Source: CBDCWQ01 sp965223435 (lineage in GTDB: Bacteria > Myxococcota > Kuafuiibacteriia > Kuafuiibacteriales > Kuafuiibacteriaceae). From it: a stretch of 64,000 nt of DNA. The position numbers and the translations under genes were made by a program. Within the stretch, counting starts at the first letter, position 1; each line of letters begins with the position of its first letter. Below the pieces are notes generated by a model. The model had not been told where the DNA came from. It did not search any database and worked only from the letters and a program-made list of their open reading frames with translations. The stretch is from contig CBDCWQ010000020.1 of assembly GCA_965223435.1 (NCBI GenBank), positions 248,001 to 312,000 on the forward strand, read 5' to 3'. Below, piece after piece: positions 27,072 to 35,366 of the stretch.

Positions 27072-30000
27072 TTATTCCAGCTCCCCTTGTCGTTTTTTGA
27101 AAAAGGGCCCGAGCCGGTTCTCGAGGATATGGAGCGCTTCTTCCAGCTCAGGCGGTTCGGGGGCGCCGAGCAGTGCGGGGGCTTTTGTGTTTTGGGTCGC
27201 TCTTTTGAGAATGCGCTCTAGGCTGGAGCGCGATGCGTTTTTCTTGCGGTACGCGAGCTGCAGTCTGATGAGGGTATCGAAGGGGAGCCAGTAGTTGTGG
27301 CTTTGGTTCAAAAGTTCGTCCACAAGCGTTTGAATGTAGCGTTTTGCTTCCTCTTGAGGGAAGGTCAAAAAACGAACCTGATGCAGCTCTTTTTGCCCAA
27401 AGCCGGCGTAGATTTCAGCGGGTCCTTCATTGTATTCGCCGAGGGCCGCCATCATGGTCAGTTCGAGAAACCCGGCCAGCTCGAAGCGAAGGATCTGGCG
27501 ACCTTTGGGCATCGGCCGTGGATGGAGGTGAAGCAAGGACAAGGGGCGTGCCAAAAGATATCCAGCGTCGCCCGAGATTTCGACCCGGTAGGGCTTTTGC
27601 GCGCGGTCTACAAGCTCCAGATCCAGCGCGGGGGTGATTCGGGCCTCATCGAGCCCTGGGCTTTGCAAGCCGAAACCCAGCTTTTTGAGTCGTGTTGGTC
27701 GACCATCGGTGACCAGTTCGGCATGTCTGACCCACGCTTCGAGGATGGCTTTGTACTTGTTTTCTTCGATGGTTTTGAAAATGCCGGTGGGGCGGGTCCC
27801 CAAGAGTTCCCACGTTTCGGCCTCTTGTTGATAAAGCGTGGTGGCGAGGTCGTCCAGGGGGGTTGTGGATTCTTCCTTCAGGGTGGTTGCGAACACACCC
27901 TGCAAGAGCGCATGGGCATCTTGAAAGCGGGTGAAAAAGCGCTCGTGGGTCGGGGCCATAAGGCCTTGGGTGTTGTCATACACGCCGAGCACGTGCTTCA
28001 CCCAAGCGGAAAAGGGGTCTTCTAAGAAGTGTCGGAGGGCGAAAAAAGGCAAGGCACGAGAACCGCCTTCAAGGCCTGGTGTTGTGTTTTTGGCGTGCGC
28101 CGGCAACGGAGCCAAAAGCCGGAGGGTTTTGGTCAGATGCTGCCAGCTTGCGGGGGACAGGTTCATCGATAGATGCGAGAGCGAAAGGTCTTTTGCGGAT
28201 CCGCCTAAGTGTTCGAGAATCGTTTTTCGAAGGTGAAGGCAATGCCTTTGCCGGAGGGTGGCCTTTGGCGTGGTGGGTGAAATGCGCTTCGGGTCCACCG
28301 CGTAGCGTCGCAGGGGATGTTTTTCGACCATGTCCTCGATGCGGCTGGGGTCAAGGCCTCGTGCTTCGAGGACCTCAAGCAACTCGACAATGGTTTTTGA
28401 TGGTTCGAGGGGTTCACCGGTGTGGTTGTCTTGGGCCACGTACGAAAGATGGAGTGCGCACCGGGTGCCGCTCAGTACGTCCAAAAAACGGCCTTCGTCT
28501 CGCTCGCGGGGCGTGAGCTCGTGTGTACCCGCCGGCAGAGGTCCGAAGGCGTGGGTGTGCCCGGCTCGAGGGAAAAGGCCTTCGCCCATGCCCACCATAA
28601 AAACGTGTTTAAATGGAATCGCGTGTAGGCTGGACAGCTTTCCGACCACGACGCCCTGCGCCATCGGTTGACCGCGGTTGCTGGTTAGGCGGCCCAGGGA
28701 CCGCTTGAGAAATTCTCGCGCAATGGCGAAGGAAACTTTCGCCTCGCAGACGTCGAGGCGCCCAAGTTTATGAATGCAGTCAAAGGCGCGAAGAAGGTCT
28801 CGCTCCTCGGAGTCGTGGGTGGTTTTGACGTAGCTGTGGATCATCTGCTCGGTGAAAACGGCCCATTCGGGTAGGCTCATTCGTTGTTGCTCTGCAAAAC
28901 GCATGTCTTCGAAAAGCGAGCGGAGTAGCGTGACAAATTGCGACAGGGCACTCAGCTTGTCCTGAGACAGCTCGTAGGGCAGATATGCCTGTGCACCGAT
29001 CTCGACCCTCCTTGTGTCGTCGCTTCGGGTGCCGGACATGAAGGCTCCCAAAAGCAGCCTTTTGAGTCCTTGATCCCAGTTGAAGAGGTCTTTTTCGATG
29101 TAGGTGTCGGCATGCGCGGCATGATCCAGGCCGTAAACAATACCAAGCTTGTCGCACCAATCGATCCATTCTTCGCTTTTGGCGTCGGGAAACTGGGCGA
29201 GCACGCAAGGGTGGGTGACCAGACGTAAAATATCCTGGCGCTCGAAGCGGGAGAAGGGAAGGTCGAGCAAACATCGGACGGCCTCCAGGACGCGGCTGGT
29301 CTCGAGAGGGACATCCAAGAAATGGCACGGAAGTTCGTTGAACTCGTCGAACACGGTCTGTAGGAGGGCGCGATACATCGGGGCCGAATGCTCGGGGATG
29401 ATGACCGCGATTTCGTTCAGCGTGAGAGGGGGGCCTTCGCTTTTGCCTCCAAGCTCTGCGATTTTCTCCGCAATGATTTCGACTTCGCGCCTGAGACTAG
29501 GACAGGACGAGATCCGAAGGCTTTGGTCTTTTGTTCCATCCGCCGGGGGGGCCATGGGCTTAGGTTCCCCAGCGAAAATTTCTTGTTGAAGCCGGCGAAG
29601 CGTGCCGCCTCGTTTCGGTGCGACAAAAGCGGAGTCAAAGTTGTAGTCGCTGAGCTGGTTCAGAAGCTTGGTATGCCTTCGCCGCGCATGACCCAGGCGG
29701 CTGAGCAGGGTTCGGTCCTCGGTGGGCTCATCGCGGGCGTCCTCCCAGAACTCGGCGCAAGGGTTCAGGGCGTACACGTGAAGGTCGGCGAGTTTGGCGA
29801 GGTGCGCGATGGCGAGATGGGTCCTTGGGGGGAGAACATCAAGCACAAAAAAATGAAGGCGCGCGGCGGGTGAGGTCCACGCAAGGCTGGGCAAAGCGGC
29901 AACCAAATGGTGGGCGGTGGGGGCGTCCGGTTTTTCAGGGAGGGGCGAATCCAAGTTCAGGCTTCGGTAAAGGGTCGTCTGCCAAGGGTAGGCAAAGACG

Positions 30001-30473
30001 GGGCCGCCTTGAGGCCGGAGGATGGGGGCACTTTTTTGGCGCTCTTCGAACACCCGGGCGACTTCGAGCGAAAGCTGGAACCGTCTCAGATCTTGATGGG
30101 GCGACCCTGCATGATCGGCCTCCAGGTAGCGTCGCACGGGGTCGAACTCGGGTTGGCTGAGCAGGTGCGCGTCCGAGAACCGGTCCAAGATGAGACCCTG
30201 GAGCACATCCAGGGTGGCCACCCGAAGGGTTGGGTGCTGTTCTTCCAGGCGTTGCCGAATAAAGTCGCCGAGGTAGGCGACCCGCATGTGGGCCGCGATG
30301 CCTCGGTTTTGGGCCACCTCCAGCTTGAGATAGTAGGCAAACGCCGTGGATGGCACCACCAGCGTCACCGGGTGAAGGGGGTGAAATCCCGATTTTTGGG
30401 CTTCGTCGTCGAGGTTTTGTCCGAAGCGCGCGACCAGCGCGTCGGTTTGATTGGCGTAGACCAGTCGGAGCAT
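27072..30473 (-). CDS. recC: Exodeoxyribonuclease V gamma subunit RecC
   Basis: RecC is the inactive helicase/nuclease-like scaffold of RecBCD that splits the duplex and scans for Chi. The 1,133-aa protein starts MLRLVYANQTDALVARF, as in the family. It has degenerate helicase motifs without a working Walker A, plus the HAIPFKHVFMVGMGEGLFPR and LHLSYVAQDNHTGEPLEPS segments typical of RecC. Its length is close to E. coli RecC (1,122 aa). It is first in the operon, immediately followed by recB. Its promoter must lie in the 152 bp shared with the divergent tlpA-like gene. Confidence 0.96.
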   Translation of the reverse strand: MLRLVYANQTDALVARFGQNLDDEAQKSGFHPLHPVTLVVPSTAFAYYLKLEVAQNRGIAAHMRVAYLGDFIRQRLEEQHPTLRVATLDVLQGLILDRFSDAHLLSQPEFDPVRRYLEADHAGSPHQDLRRFQLSLEVARVFEERQKSAPILRPQGGPVFAYPWQTTLYRSLNLDSPLPEKPDAPTAHHLVAALPSLAWTSPAARLHFFVLDVLPPRTHLAIAHLAKLADLHVYALNPCAEFWEDARDEPTEDRTLLSRLGHARRRHTKLLNQLSDYNFDSAFVAPKRGGTLRRLQQEIFAGEPKPMAPPADGTKDQSLRISSCPSLRREVEIIAEKIAELGGKSEGPPLTLNEIAVIIPEHSAPMYRALLQTVFDEFNELPCHFLDVPLETSRVLEAVRCLLDLPFSRFERQDILRLVTHPCVLAQFPDAKSEEWIDWCDKLGIVYGLDHAAHADTYIEKDLFNWDQGLKRLLLGAFMSGTRSDDTRRVEIGAQAYLPYELSQDKLSALSQFVTLLRSLFEDMRFAEQQRMSLPEWAVFTEQMIHSYVKTTHDSEERDLLRAFDCIHKLGRLDVCEAKVSFAIAREFLKRSLGRLTSNRGQPMAQGVVVGKLSSLHAIPFKHVFMVGMGEGLFPRAGHTHAFGPLPAGTHELTPRERDEGRFLDVLSGTRCALHLSYVAQDNHTGEPLEPSKTIVELLEVLEARGLDPSRIEDMVEKHPLRRYAVDPKRISPTTPKATLRQRHCLHLRKTILEHLGGSAKDLSLSHLSMNLSPASWQHLTKTLRLLAPLPAHAKNTTPGLEGGSRALPFFALRHFLEDPFSAWVKHVLGVYDNTQGLMAPTHERFFTRFQDAHALLQGVFATTLKEESTTPLDDLATTLYQQEAETWELLGTRPTGIFKTIEENKYKAILEAWVRHAELVTDGRPTRLKKLGFGLQSPGLDEARITPALDLELVDRAQKPYRVEISGDAGYLLARPLSLLHLHPRPMPKGRQILRFELAGFLELTMMAALGEYNEGPAEIYAGFGQKELHQVRFLTFPQEEAKRYIQTLVDELLNQSHNYWLPFDTLIRLQLAYRKKNASRSSLERILKRATQNTKAPALLGAPEPPELEEALHILENRLGPFFKKRQGELE

Positions 30474-30625
30474 CGAACGGCCCGGAGCCTATACCTTTTT
30501 GGCTTGTGTTAGGCTGTTTTGGTGGGCAAGTTTTCGGGTTTTCAGCTTCCTGCGCACCACGCATTTTGGAGAAACGCCCCCTGGGCAAGAACGTATCCTC
30601 GGTGGGATGAGGAGCCCAGACACTG

Positions 30626-31288
30626 ATGGCGGATCACGAAGAACAACCGATAGCTTTGGACCAAGGCGGTCCTGTGTCCCACGCCGCCGACGACCGCGAA
30701 GGCCGGGGTCTCGCCTCTCAGGTTGGCTTGCCCCCGGCCCGGCCCAGGAAGGGCTCCTCCGCCCTATTGACTGGGCTTTTGGTGGTGGCGGCGGCGATTC
30801 TTGGGGCCCGGTTGGTGGATGTGTACACCGCGGGGCCGGGTATTTCGGCCGGGGATCCGGCCCCTGAATTCGAAGGGACGACCGTCGATGGACGCCACAT
30901 GCGCTTGTCGAGTCTGCGCGGGCAGGTGGTGCTCATCGATTTTTGGGCGACGTGGTGTCTCCCATGCGTGCAGGCGATGCCTCATTTGGAGGGTCTTCAC
31001 CGCAAGTTTGGCCCTGAGGGGTTGTTTGTCTTGGGGATCAATCAAGAGGGCGGGCAAGAGGAAAGTGTCCGCGCTTTTTTGAAGGAGCAAGATATCCGCT
31101 TTCCGTCGATTGCGGAGTCCGGTGGCATCGCCCAGGCCTACGGCGTGCAGGCGCTCCCGACTTCGTTTTTGATCGACACACATGGTATCGTTCGAGGCCG
31201 TTACCGGGGATCGGATTCTTTGGAACACATTCGCCAAGATGTAGAAGCGGCCCTCAAAGTGCGGGTCGCTGAATCTTCAGGTGACTGA
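30626..31288 (+). CDS. TlpA/ResA-like membrane-anchored thiol-disulfide oxidoreductase
   Basis: This 220-aa protein has a charged cytoplasmic N-terminus of about 45 aa, one membrane helix (LLTGLLVVAAAILGARLV, about 47-64), and a periplasmic thioredoxin domain of the AhpC/TSA-Redoxin type. The active site ATWCLPCVQ gives Cys111 and Cys114, and the cis-Pro is in QALPTSFLID. Such proteins reduce periplasmic disulfides, often in cytochrome c maturation or oxidative stress. No ccm genes are adjacent, so the substrate is unknown. GAGGAG lies about 12 bp before the ATG. The N-terminal extension is longer than usual. Confidence 0.92.
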   Translation: MADHEEQPIALDQGGPVSHAADDREGRGLASQVGLPPARPRKGSSALLTGLLVVAAAILGARLVDVYTAGPGISAGDPAPEFEGTTVDGRHMRLSSLRGQVVLIDFWATWCLPCVQAMPHLEGLHRKFGPEGLFVLGINQEGGQEESVRAFLKEQDIRFPSIAESGGIAQAYGVQALPTSFLIDTHGIVRGRYRGSDSLEHIRQDVEAALKVRVAESSGD

Positions 31289-31341
31289 AAGCGTCGTGAC
31301 CGCATGTCCTTGAGGAGGTGGGTTGGAAGTGGGGCTGGGGC

Positions 31342-32823
31342 ATGTCTCAACTAGACCTGAGGCAGCTTCTAGACGCGGACCGCCTGAGCGTGGCCGCGGT
31401 CGCGCGCGCGGTTCAGGGCATCGAGCCCTGGTCCCAGGGTGATTGGACCTGGGAAGCGCTCATGGGTGTTTGGACTTCGCTTCCGCTGCGGCTGGTGGAA
31501 GCCGAAGCGATCTGGATGATGGATGCCACGCCAGCGGATGGGGAGCCTTCAGCGGAGCGGGCTTCGTGGTACGAAATGAACGGTACGCGGGCGCTGGTGT
31601 TGTCCCCCGACGGGCCGGGCGCTTTGGAGTCGACGCTGCTCGGACTCGGGCGGTTCGCCCACTTTGCGGCGCATGTGCGCCGCGCGGCTCAGGCTGAGCC
31701 TCAGCTGCTGGACACGTTGGATGAGCCGTTTGTCGATTCCCAGCCGGTCGTGGCCCTCGCACATGCGCTTCGGTTGCCCTATGAGGCGCTTTTGCGTCTC
31801 GATGCCAAGGCGCCCTCTTTTCGCATCGATCTGGGTTTGATGGCCCGCATCGATTTTGATGTGCCCGTCCATGTGCACGCGCATCTTCGTCCCGGGCGGT
31901 GGCGCCGCCAGGGGTTGAGCACCGCGGAAGACCTTCTTCGCCGGGTTCCTCCCGGCGGGTTTCAGCTGGTCCTTTCCGATAGCCCGCTGTTTTTGGAGCA
32001 TGTCTCCCCTTACGTCCGGGACTTGGGCCATGCGCTTTATGCTTGGGGCGTACAGAACAGCGATCGGTTGACGACCCCCGGTTTGACGGATGCCCTTCAC
32101 GCGTCGTCGGATGCGCCGCATCCGGATTTGGCTTCGTTGGTGGCGCTTGATCTGGTGCCTTCGCGCCCGGGCCTTTTGGAGGAGAGGCGGGCCTCCGAGA
32201 GGACGGCCGGGCTTCACGTGACCGATCAGCCCGGCGTGGTCTCGGCGTGGGCCGGGCTTGGGGCCATGTCGGGGGCCGAGGCTTTCCTTTCGAATCGCGA
32301 GGGCACCTTGGTGATGATTTCGAGCCCCATGCCGGAGGTTTGGGTGGAGGCGGCGAAGGTGCTGCTCGGTTCGGGCCGGGTGGAGGGGGTGGCCACGGTT
32401 TTGGCCGCGCCATGGGATGTGGACCAGCCTGTCGTGCCCCATGTTTTGCTGGGGGGTGCCGACGGGTTTCGCTTGCGGGGCGCCGAAGGGGTTGGGGCTG
32501 AAGCCAAGCGCCTCGATATGGCGGTCCAAGAGGTCCCGTGTATGGAGATATCCCACGCTTCCGAAGCGCGCCATGCGCTCGAGGTGGCCCGGGCGGCGCA
32601 GCGGGCCCAGGTGATGGGGGATTTCGGGAATGAACAACCCGCATTCTTGGTTCTATACCCTCGAGGGCGGTCCGCGAGCCGCCCAGGGTTGGCAACCCGC
32701 CTGTGTGAACTTGATGCGGCGCGACTGGCACTCTCATCACTTTGTCGGCAGGAGGCTCCCAGAGCCCCCAGTCCACCGTCAGATGTCCGATCTTCAGGGT
32801 TTCGCCGCAGGTTTCGCGCATAA
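31342..32823 (+). CDS. Protein of unknown function with a possible 3' frame disruption
   Basis: I do not recognise this protein (about 493 aa from the ATG at 31342). A GTG at 31318 with AGGAGG touching it is less likely. It has no signal peptide or membrane helix. Residues up to about 430 are compositionally normal, with alternating helices and strands and segments such as PVHVHAHLRPGRW and VATVLAAPWDVDQPVVPH. After about 32640 the frame becomes Arg/Ser/Pro-rich with poorer GC3. The +32630 frame meanwhile gains strong coding character, suggesting a frameshift or frame overlap near the end. A long minus-strand frame over the same DNA looks like a shadow. Confidence 0.65.
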   Translation: MSQLDLRQLLDADRLSVAAVARAVQGIEPWSQGDWTWEALMGVWTSLPLRLVEAEAIWMMDATPADGEPSAERASWYEMNGTRALVLSPDGPGALESTLLGLGRFAHFAAHVRRAAQAEPQLLDTLDEPFVDSQPVVALAHALRLPYEALLRLDAKAPSFRIDLGLMARIDFDVPVHVHAHLRPGRWRRQGLSTAEDLLRRVPPGGFQLVLSDSPLFLEHVSPYVRDLGHALYAWGVQNSDRLTTPGLTDALHASSDAPHPDLASLVALDLVPSRPGLLEERRASERTAGLHVTDQPGVVSAWAGLGAMSGAEAFLSNREGTLVMISSPMPEVWVEAAKVLLGSGRVEGVATVLAAPWDVDQPVVPHVLLGGADGFRLRGAEGVGAEAKRLDMAVQEVPCMEISHASEARHALEVARAAQRAQVMGDFGNEQPAFLVLYPRGRSASRPGLATRLCELDAARLALSSLCRQEAPRAPSPPSDVRSSGFRRRFRA

Positions 32824-32977
32824 ACCCCGCGAAGATTTCGTTTTTTTTGCGTGCACTATGGAGGCGAAACAATTAATGATAAGCACGTATCCCGTTGGGG
32901 GATGTCCCAGCAAGGTTCATGGCGATGGAGCTGGGAAGAACGCCCGGAGACGAAGTGAGACGCCGGCTGGACGTTGA
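32630..32977 (+). other. Alternative reading frame overlapping the end of the previous gene
   Basis: This 115-codon frame starts at an ATG and overlaps the unknown gene by about 190 bp. Its first 70 residues (NPHSWFYTLEGGPRAA, then RRDWHSHHFVGRRLPEP) look more protein-like and have more G/C at third positions than the annotated frame. It may be the true C-terminus of the upstream protein after a frameshift, or a small overlapping gene. I cannot decide from one sequence. Confidence 0.3.
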
Positions 32978-33009
32978 GTCGATTCGGCAGGCAAAGGATT
33001 TTGAAAGTA

Positions 33010-33705
33010 ATGACTGAGGGTAGTCCCGTGATGATAAACAATCCAACCAATCCCGCAGTAGCAGCACCCGCTGCCACGAGTGGGGAATTGAGCGAAACAC
33101 CGGTCCAAGAGTTGGTGATCGCCTACACGCCGAGGTTGCCCCCGCAACTGGAGCACTGGCTGCGCAAACGGACCATGCGGCTCCATCTGGGCGATCCTTC
33201 GACGATTGATGCCGGCGAAATCCGGTCGATGAATGCGCGTTACATCATTCTCGATCTGGACGCGTTGCCTGCGGATCGAAGCGCCATCGAGGTGGTGCGC
33301 ATGCTTCGGGCTCAGGTGCCTGATATTCGCATCCTGGTGACGACGGTTCGTTCCGACGACAACTACTCGCGCGGTCTGACCGAGGCGGGTGCCAACGGCG
33401 TCATCATCAAGCAGCCCTACGTGGCCGACTTGGTGTTTGCCTTGCAAGCCGCCAGTGAAGGGCGCACCTATGTTTCCGGGGTGGCGACCGAGCGTGAGCG
33501 GGCTGCGGTCCAGATTACGGCCCGAGAGCGTGAAGTCCTCGAGCTTATGGCCAATGGGCACAGCAACCAAGCCATCGGGGAACGTCTGTCGATCAGCGTC
33601 AAAACGGTCGAGGCCCACCGCGCCCGGTTGTTCAAAAAGTTGGGCGCGTCCAACGTCGCCGATGCGGTATTGCTCGCCATTCGTACCGGCCTCGTGATGC
33701 CTTAG
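33010..33705 (+). CDS. NarL/FixJ-type response regulator with LuxR helix-turn-helix
   Basis: This 231-aa DNA-binding regulator has two domains. Residues about 25-145 form a receiver-like domain. The candidate phospho-acceptor is in YIILDLDALP, followed by LVTTVRS (conserved Thr) and GANGVIIKQPY (conserved Lys). The usual acidic pair near the N-terminus is replaced (VIAYTPRL), so phosphorylation is uncertain. Residues about 165-230 are the LuxR HTH: ITAREREVLELMANG, NQAIGERLSISVKTVEAHRA. I chose the ATG at 33010; an ATG at 33031 with GAGGG upstream is equally possible. No histidine kinase is adjacent, so it is probably an orphan regulator. Confidence 0.88.
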   Translation: MTEGSPVMINNPTNPAVAAPAATSGELSETPVQELVIAYTPRLPPQLEHWLRKRTMRLHLGDPSTIDAGEIRSMNARYIILDLDALPADRSAIEVVRMLRAQVPDIRILVTTVRSDDNYSRGLTEAGANGVIIKQPYVADLVFALQAASEGRTYVSGVATERERAAVQITAREREVLELMANGHSNQAIGERLSISVKTVEAHRARLFKKLGASNVADAVLLAIRTGLVMP

Positions 33706-33740
33706 GGCTGATCACCGGCGCGCGCGCAGAGCGGTCATAC

Positions 33741-33775
33741 GCGGCGGCAGGCGGACTTGTTCCGCCGCGCGCCGC
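33741..33775. terminator. Strong GC hairpin between convergent genes
   Basis: GCGGCG...GGCGGA and TCCGCC...CGCCGC pair around a 5-nt loop (CTTGT), leaving three unpaired bases in each arm. It lies in the 98-bp gap between the 3' ends of the LuxR gene and the next minus-strand gene. There is no U-run, so it is either a bidirectional 3' hairpin or part of a factor-dependent terminator. Confidence 0.5.
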
Positions 33776-33803
33776 GTAGGGTGGGGTCTCGGTCCCGGGT
33801 TTC

Positions 33804-34679
33804 TCAAGGGAATGTGATTTTTCGGACCGCCCACGCGGGGATCCAAATTCTGTCAATGGGTCCGGGCCGCGGATCGGGAATCAGCGTCATGGTTTTGTTG
33901 CCCTTTTCGTAGTCTGGGGTCAGGCCCCGGACGGTGCGATCGTTCACCAAAGTCACCACGACCGGCGTACCTTCCAGCGGGGTTTCTGGCTCGCCTTCTT
34001 GTCGGCCGTAGAAGATCGCCAGAATGTCGCGGAGGTTGACGGTCGCTTTGGTTCCTTTGGTGGGGTCGGTGACCAGCGTGAGGGATGGGTCCTCGGCAGA
34101 AAACGGCTCAATTTGGCCTCTTTGGGTCCCGCCATGGACCAGATGTACGATGGTGGGGCGCCTTTTCGTACGCCCGGTCTCTTTGGTTTCGAGATCGTCG
34201 ATGAGCCCCAGCAGCACACTGGCTTCCTCGCTCAGGTCCGCAGCTTCACCGTCTGCGCGAACGATGGTTTTGGGACGCTGGTCGGTGGGGCCTGTTTGGG
34301 GCACCAGGTCTTGATGATAGTAGTCGCTCATGAACGCGGGGGTCCGCGGCGGGGTGTAGTCTGAGGCCAGGGTTTTGAGGCTGACTGCTCGAATCTTTTT
34401 TTGGGTTTCCTTGCTCAGGTCCAGCTTGAATCGTGAGGGCGCGCGCGCTTCGGGCGCCGCGGGGGATTTTCGGGTAATCTTTGTTCGCGAAGCCGGTGGC
34501 CGAACAACGGGGGCTTCCCGCGGTGCGGCATGGGCGCCGTCGATCTCTTGGCGCAGAATGGTCTCAAGGGCGGTGAGCCGTTTGTTCTCCACGGCGAGCA
34601 GCGCACGTTTTTGGGCAATGCGGTCGAGGTGAACGAGTTCCCGCACCGCATCAACAACCTCGTCGGCTTCGCGCTCCAT
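33804..34679 (-). CDS. Protein of unknown function with tandem C-terminal beta modules
   Basis: This 291-aa cytoplasmic protein was not recognised with confidence. Residues 1-45 form a charged helix, probably a coiled coil (VRELVHLDRIAQKRALL). A disordered Ala/Pro/Lys linker covers about 50-125. The C-terminus holds two similar beta-rich modules. The first (about 178-230) runs from IVHLVHGGTQRGQIEPF to NLRDILAIFYG. The second (about 240-291) runs from VVVTLVNDRTVRGLTPDY to WIPAWAVRKITFP. Both share a V-x-L-V-x-x-x-T-x-R-G start and an aromatic/isoleucine end, as in PilZ-like or DUF6982-like small barrels. It lies 52 bp downstream of the GNAT gene, likely the same operon. GAGG precedes the ATG. 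Confidence 0.75.
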   Translation of the reverse strand: MEREADEVVDAVRELVHLDRIAQKRALLAVENKRLTALETILRQEIDGAHAAPREAPVVRPPASRTKITRKSPAAPEARAPSRFKLDLSKETQKKIRAVSLKTLASDYTPPRTPAFMSDYYHQDLVPQTGPTDQRPKTIVRADGEAADLSEEASVLLGLIDDLETKETGRTKRRPTIVHLVHGGTQRGQIEPFSAEDPSLTLVTDPTKGTKATVNLRDILAIFYGRQEGEPETPLEGTPVVVTLVNDRTVRGLTPDYEKGNKTMTLIPDPRPGPIDRIWIPAWAVRKITFP

Positions 34680-34731
34680 GCCTACCTCGGTTGCTCCTTA
34701 TTCAGGCCCGTAGACGCCATGCCCAACCTGC

Positions 34732-35259
34732 CTATCGAGACAGATCCAGCCGGAGGCGTTCCAAGTAGTTTGTTCCTCCAAGTGATCGCCAAAAAGCCCG
34801 GGCCACGTCGTTTTGATGCGCGACGTAGACTTCGATGGAATCCGCGCCGACTTTTTTGAGCCACCCCACGGCATCCCAGACCAGACGCCGGCCGATCCCT
34901 TGCTGACGAACCCGCTGGGTGACACACAAGTCGTTGATGTAGCCGATCCACCTCGCCTCGTACACCGGGCTGTTGGGAAGGATACACGAAACGGCAAAAC
35001 CGACGGGCTCGGTGCCTAAGGTGGCCAGGCGCACTCGGTAGTCCTCCCGCGATTGGGCCGTGTCGAGATAGGTTTGAAAACGCTGGTCGGCGTTCTTGGA
35101 GAGGGCGAATCGAGGGTCGACGCTGACATGGAGCTCCATGAGCTCGCGCCACAAGCGCAGAATGGCCTGGTCGTCGCCCTCAGTAGGCGCCCGAATCACA
35201 ATCTCTTGCGCGTTCGCACCTTCCCCAGGACGCGCCTCGGTCGGATTCCGCGCATGCAT
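34732..35259 (-). CDS. GNAT family N-acetyltransferase
   Basis: This 175-aa protein has the GNAT fold. The acetyl-CoA pyrophosphate loop is VRQQGIGRRLVWDAV, preceded by the strand YINDLCVTQ and followed by ADSIEVYVAHQND and AFWRSLGG, a common C-terminal GNAT pattern. The acceptor substrate cannot be inferred. It is first in a probable two-gene minus-strand operon and diverges from the double-CNB gene across about 107 bp. Confidence 0.92.
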   Translation of the reverse strand: MHARNPTEARPGEGANAQEIVIRAPTEGDDQAILRLWRELMELHVSVDPRFALSKNADQRFQTYLDTAQSREDYRVRLATLGTEPVGFAVSCILPNSPVYEARWIGYINDLCVTQRVRQQGIGRRLVWDAVGWLKKVGADSIEVYVAHQNDVARAFWRSLGGTNYLERLRLDLSR

Positions 35260-35366
35260 CCTTTAGGAATATCACTTGCTTAGGACTTGGGTCCAGTGGT
35301 CGCCTCATTGGCTGATACCCCTTGGCGGACTTTCCTGAAGGCGCTGAACAGAGTAGCCAAAGGAGC

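Noticed and set aside
31460..32872. Long minus-strand frame opposite the unknown protein
   Set aside because: Composed almost entirely of Pro, Arg, Ala and Ser, typical of an antisense frame in GC-rich DNA.
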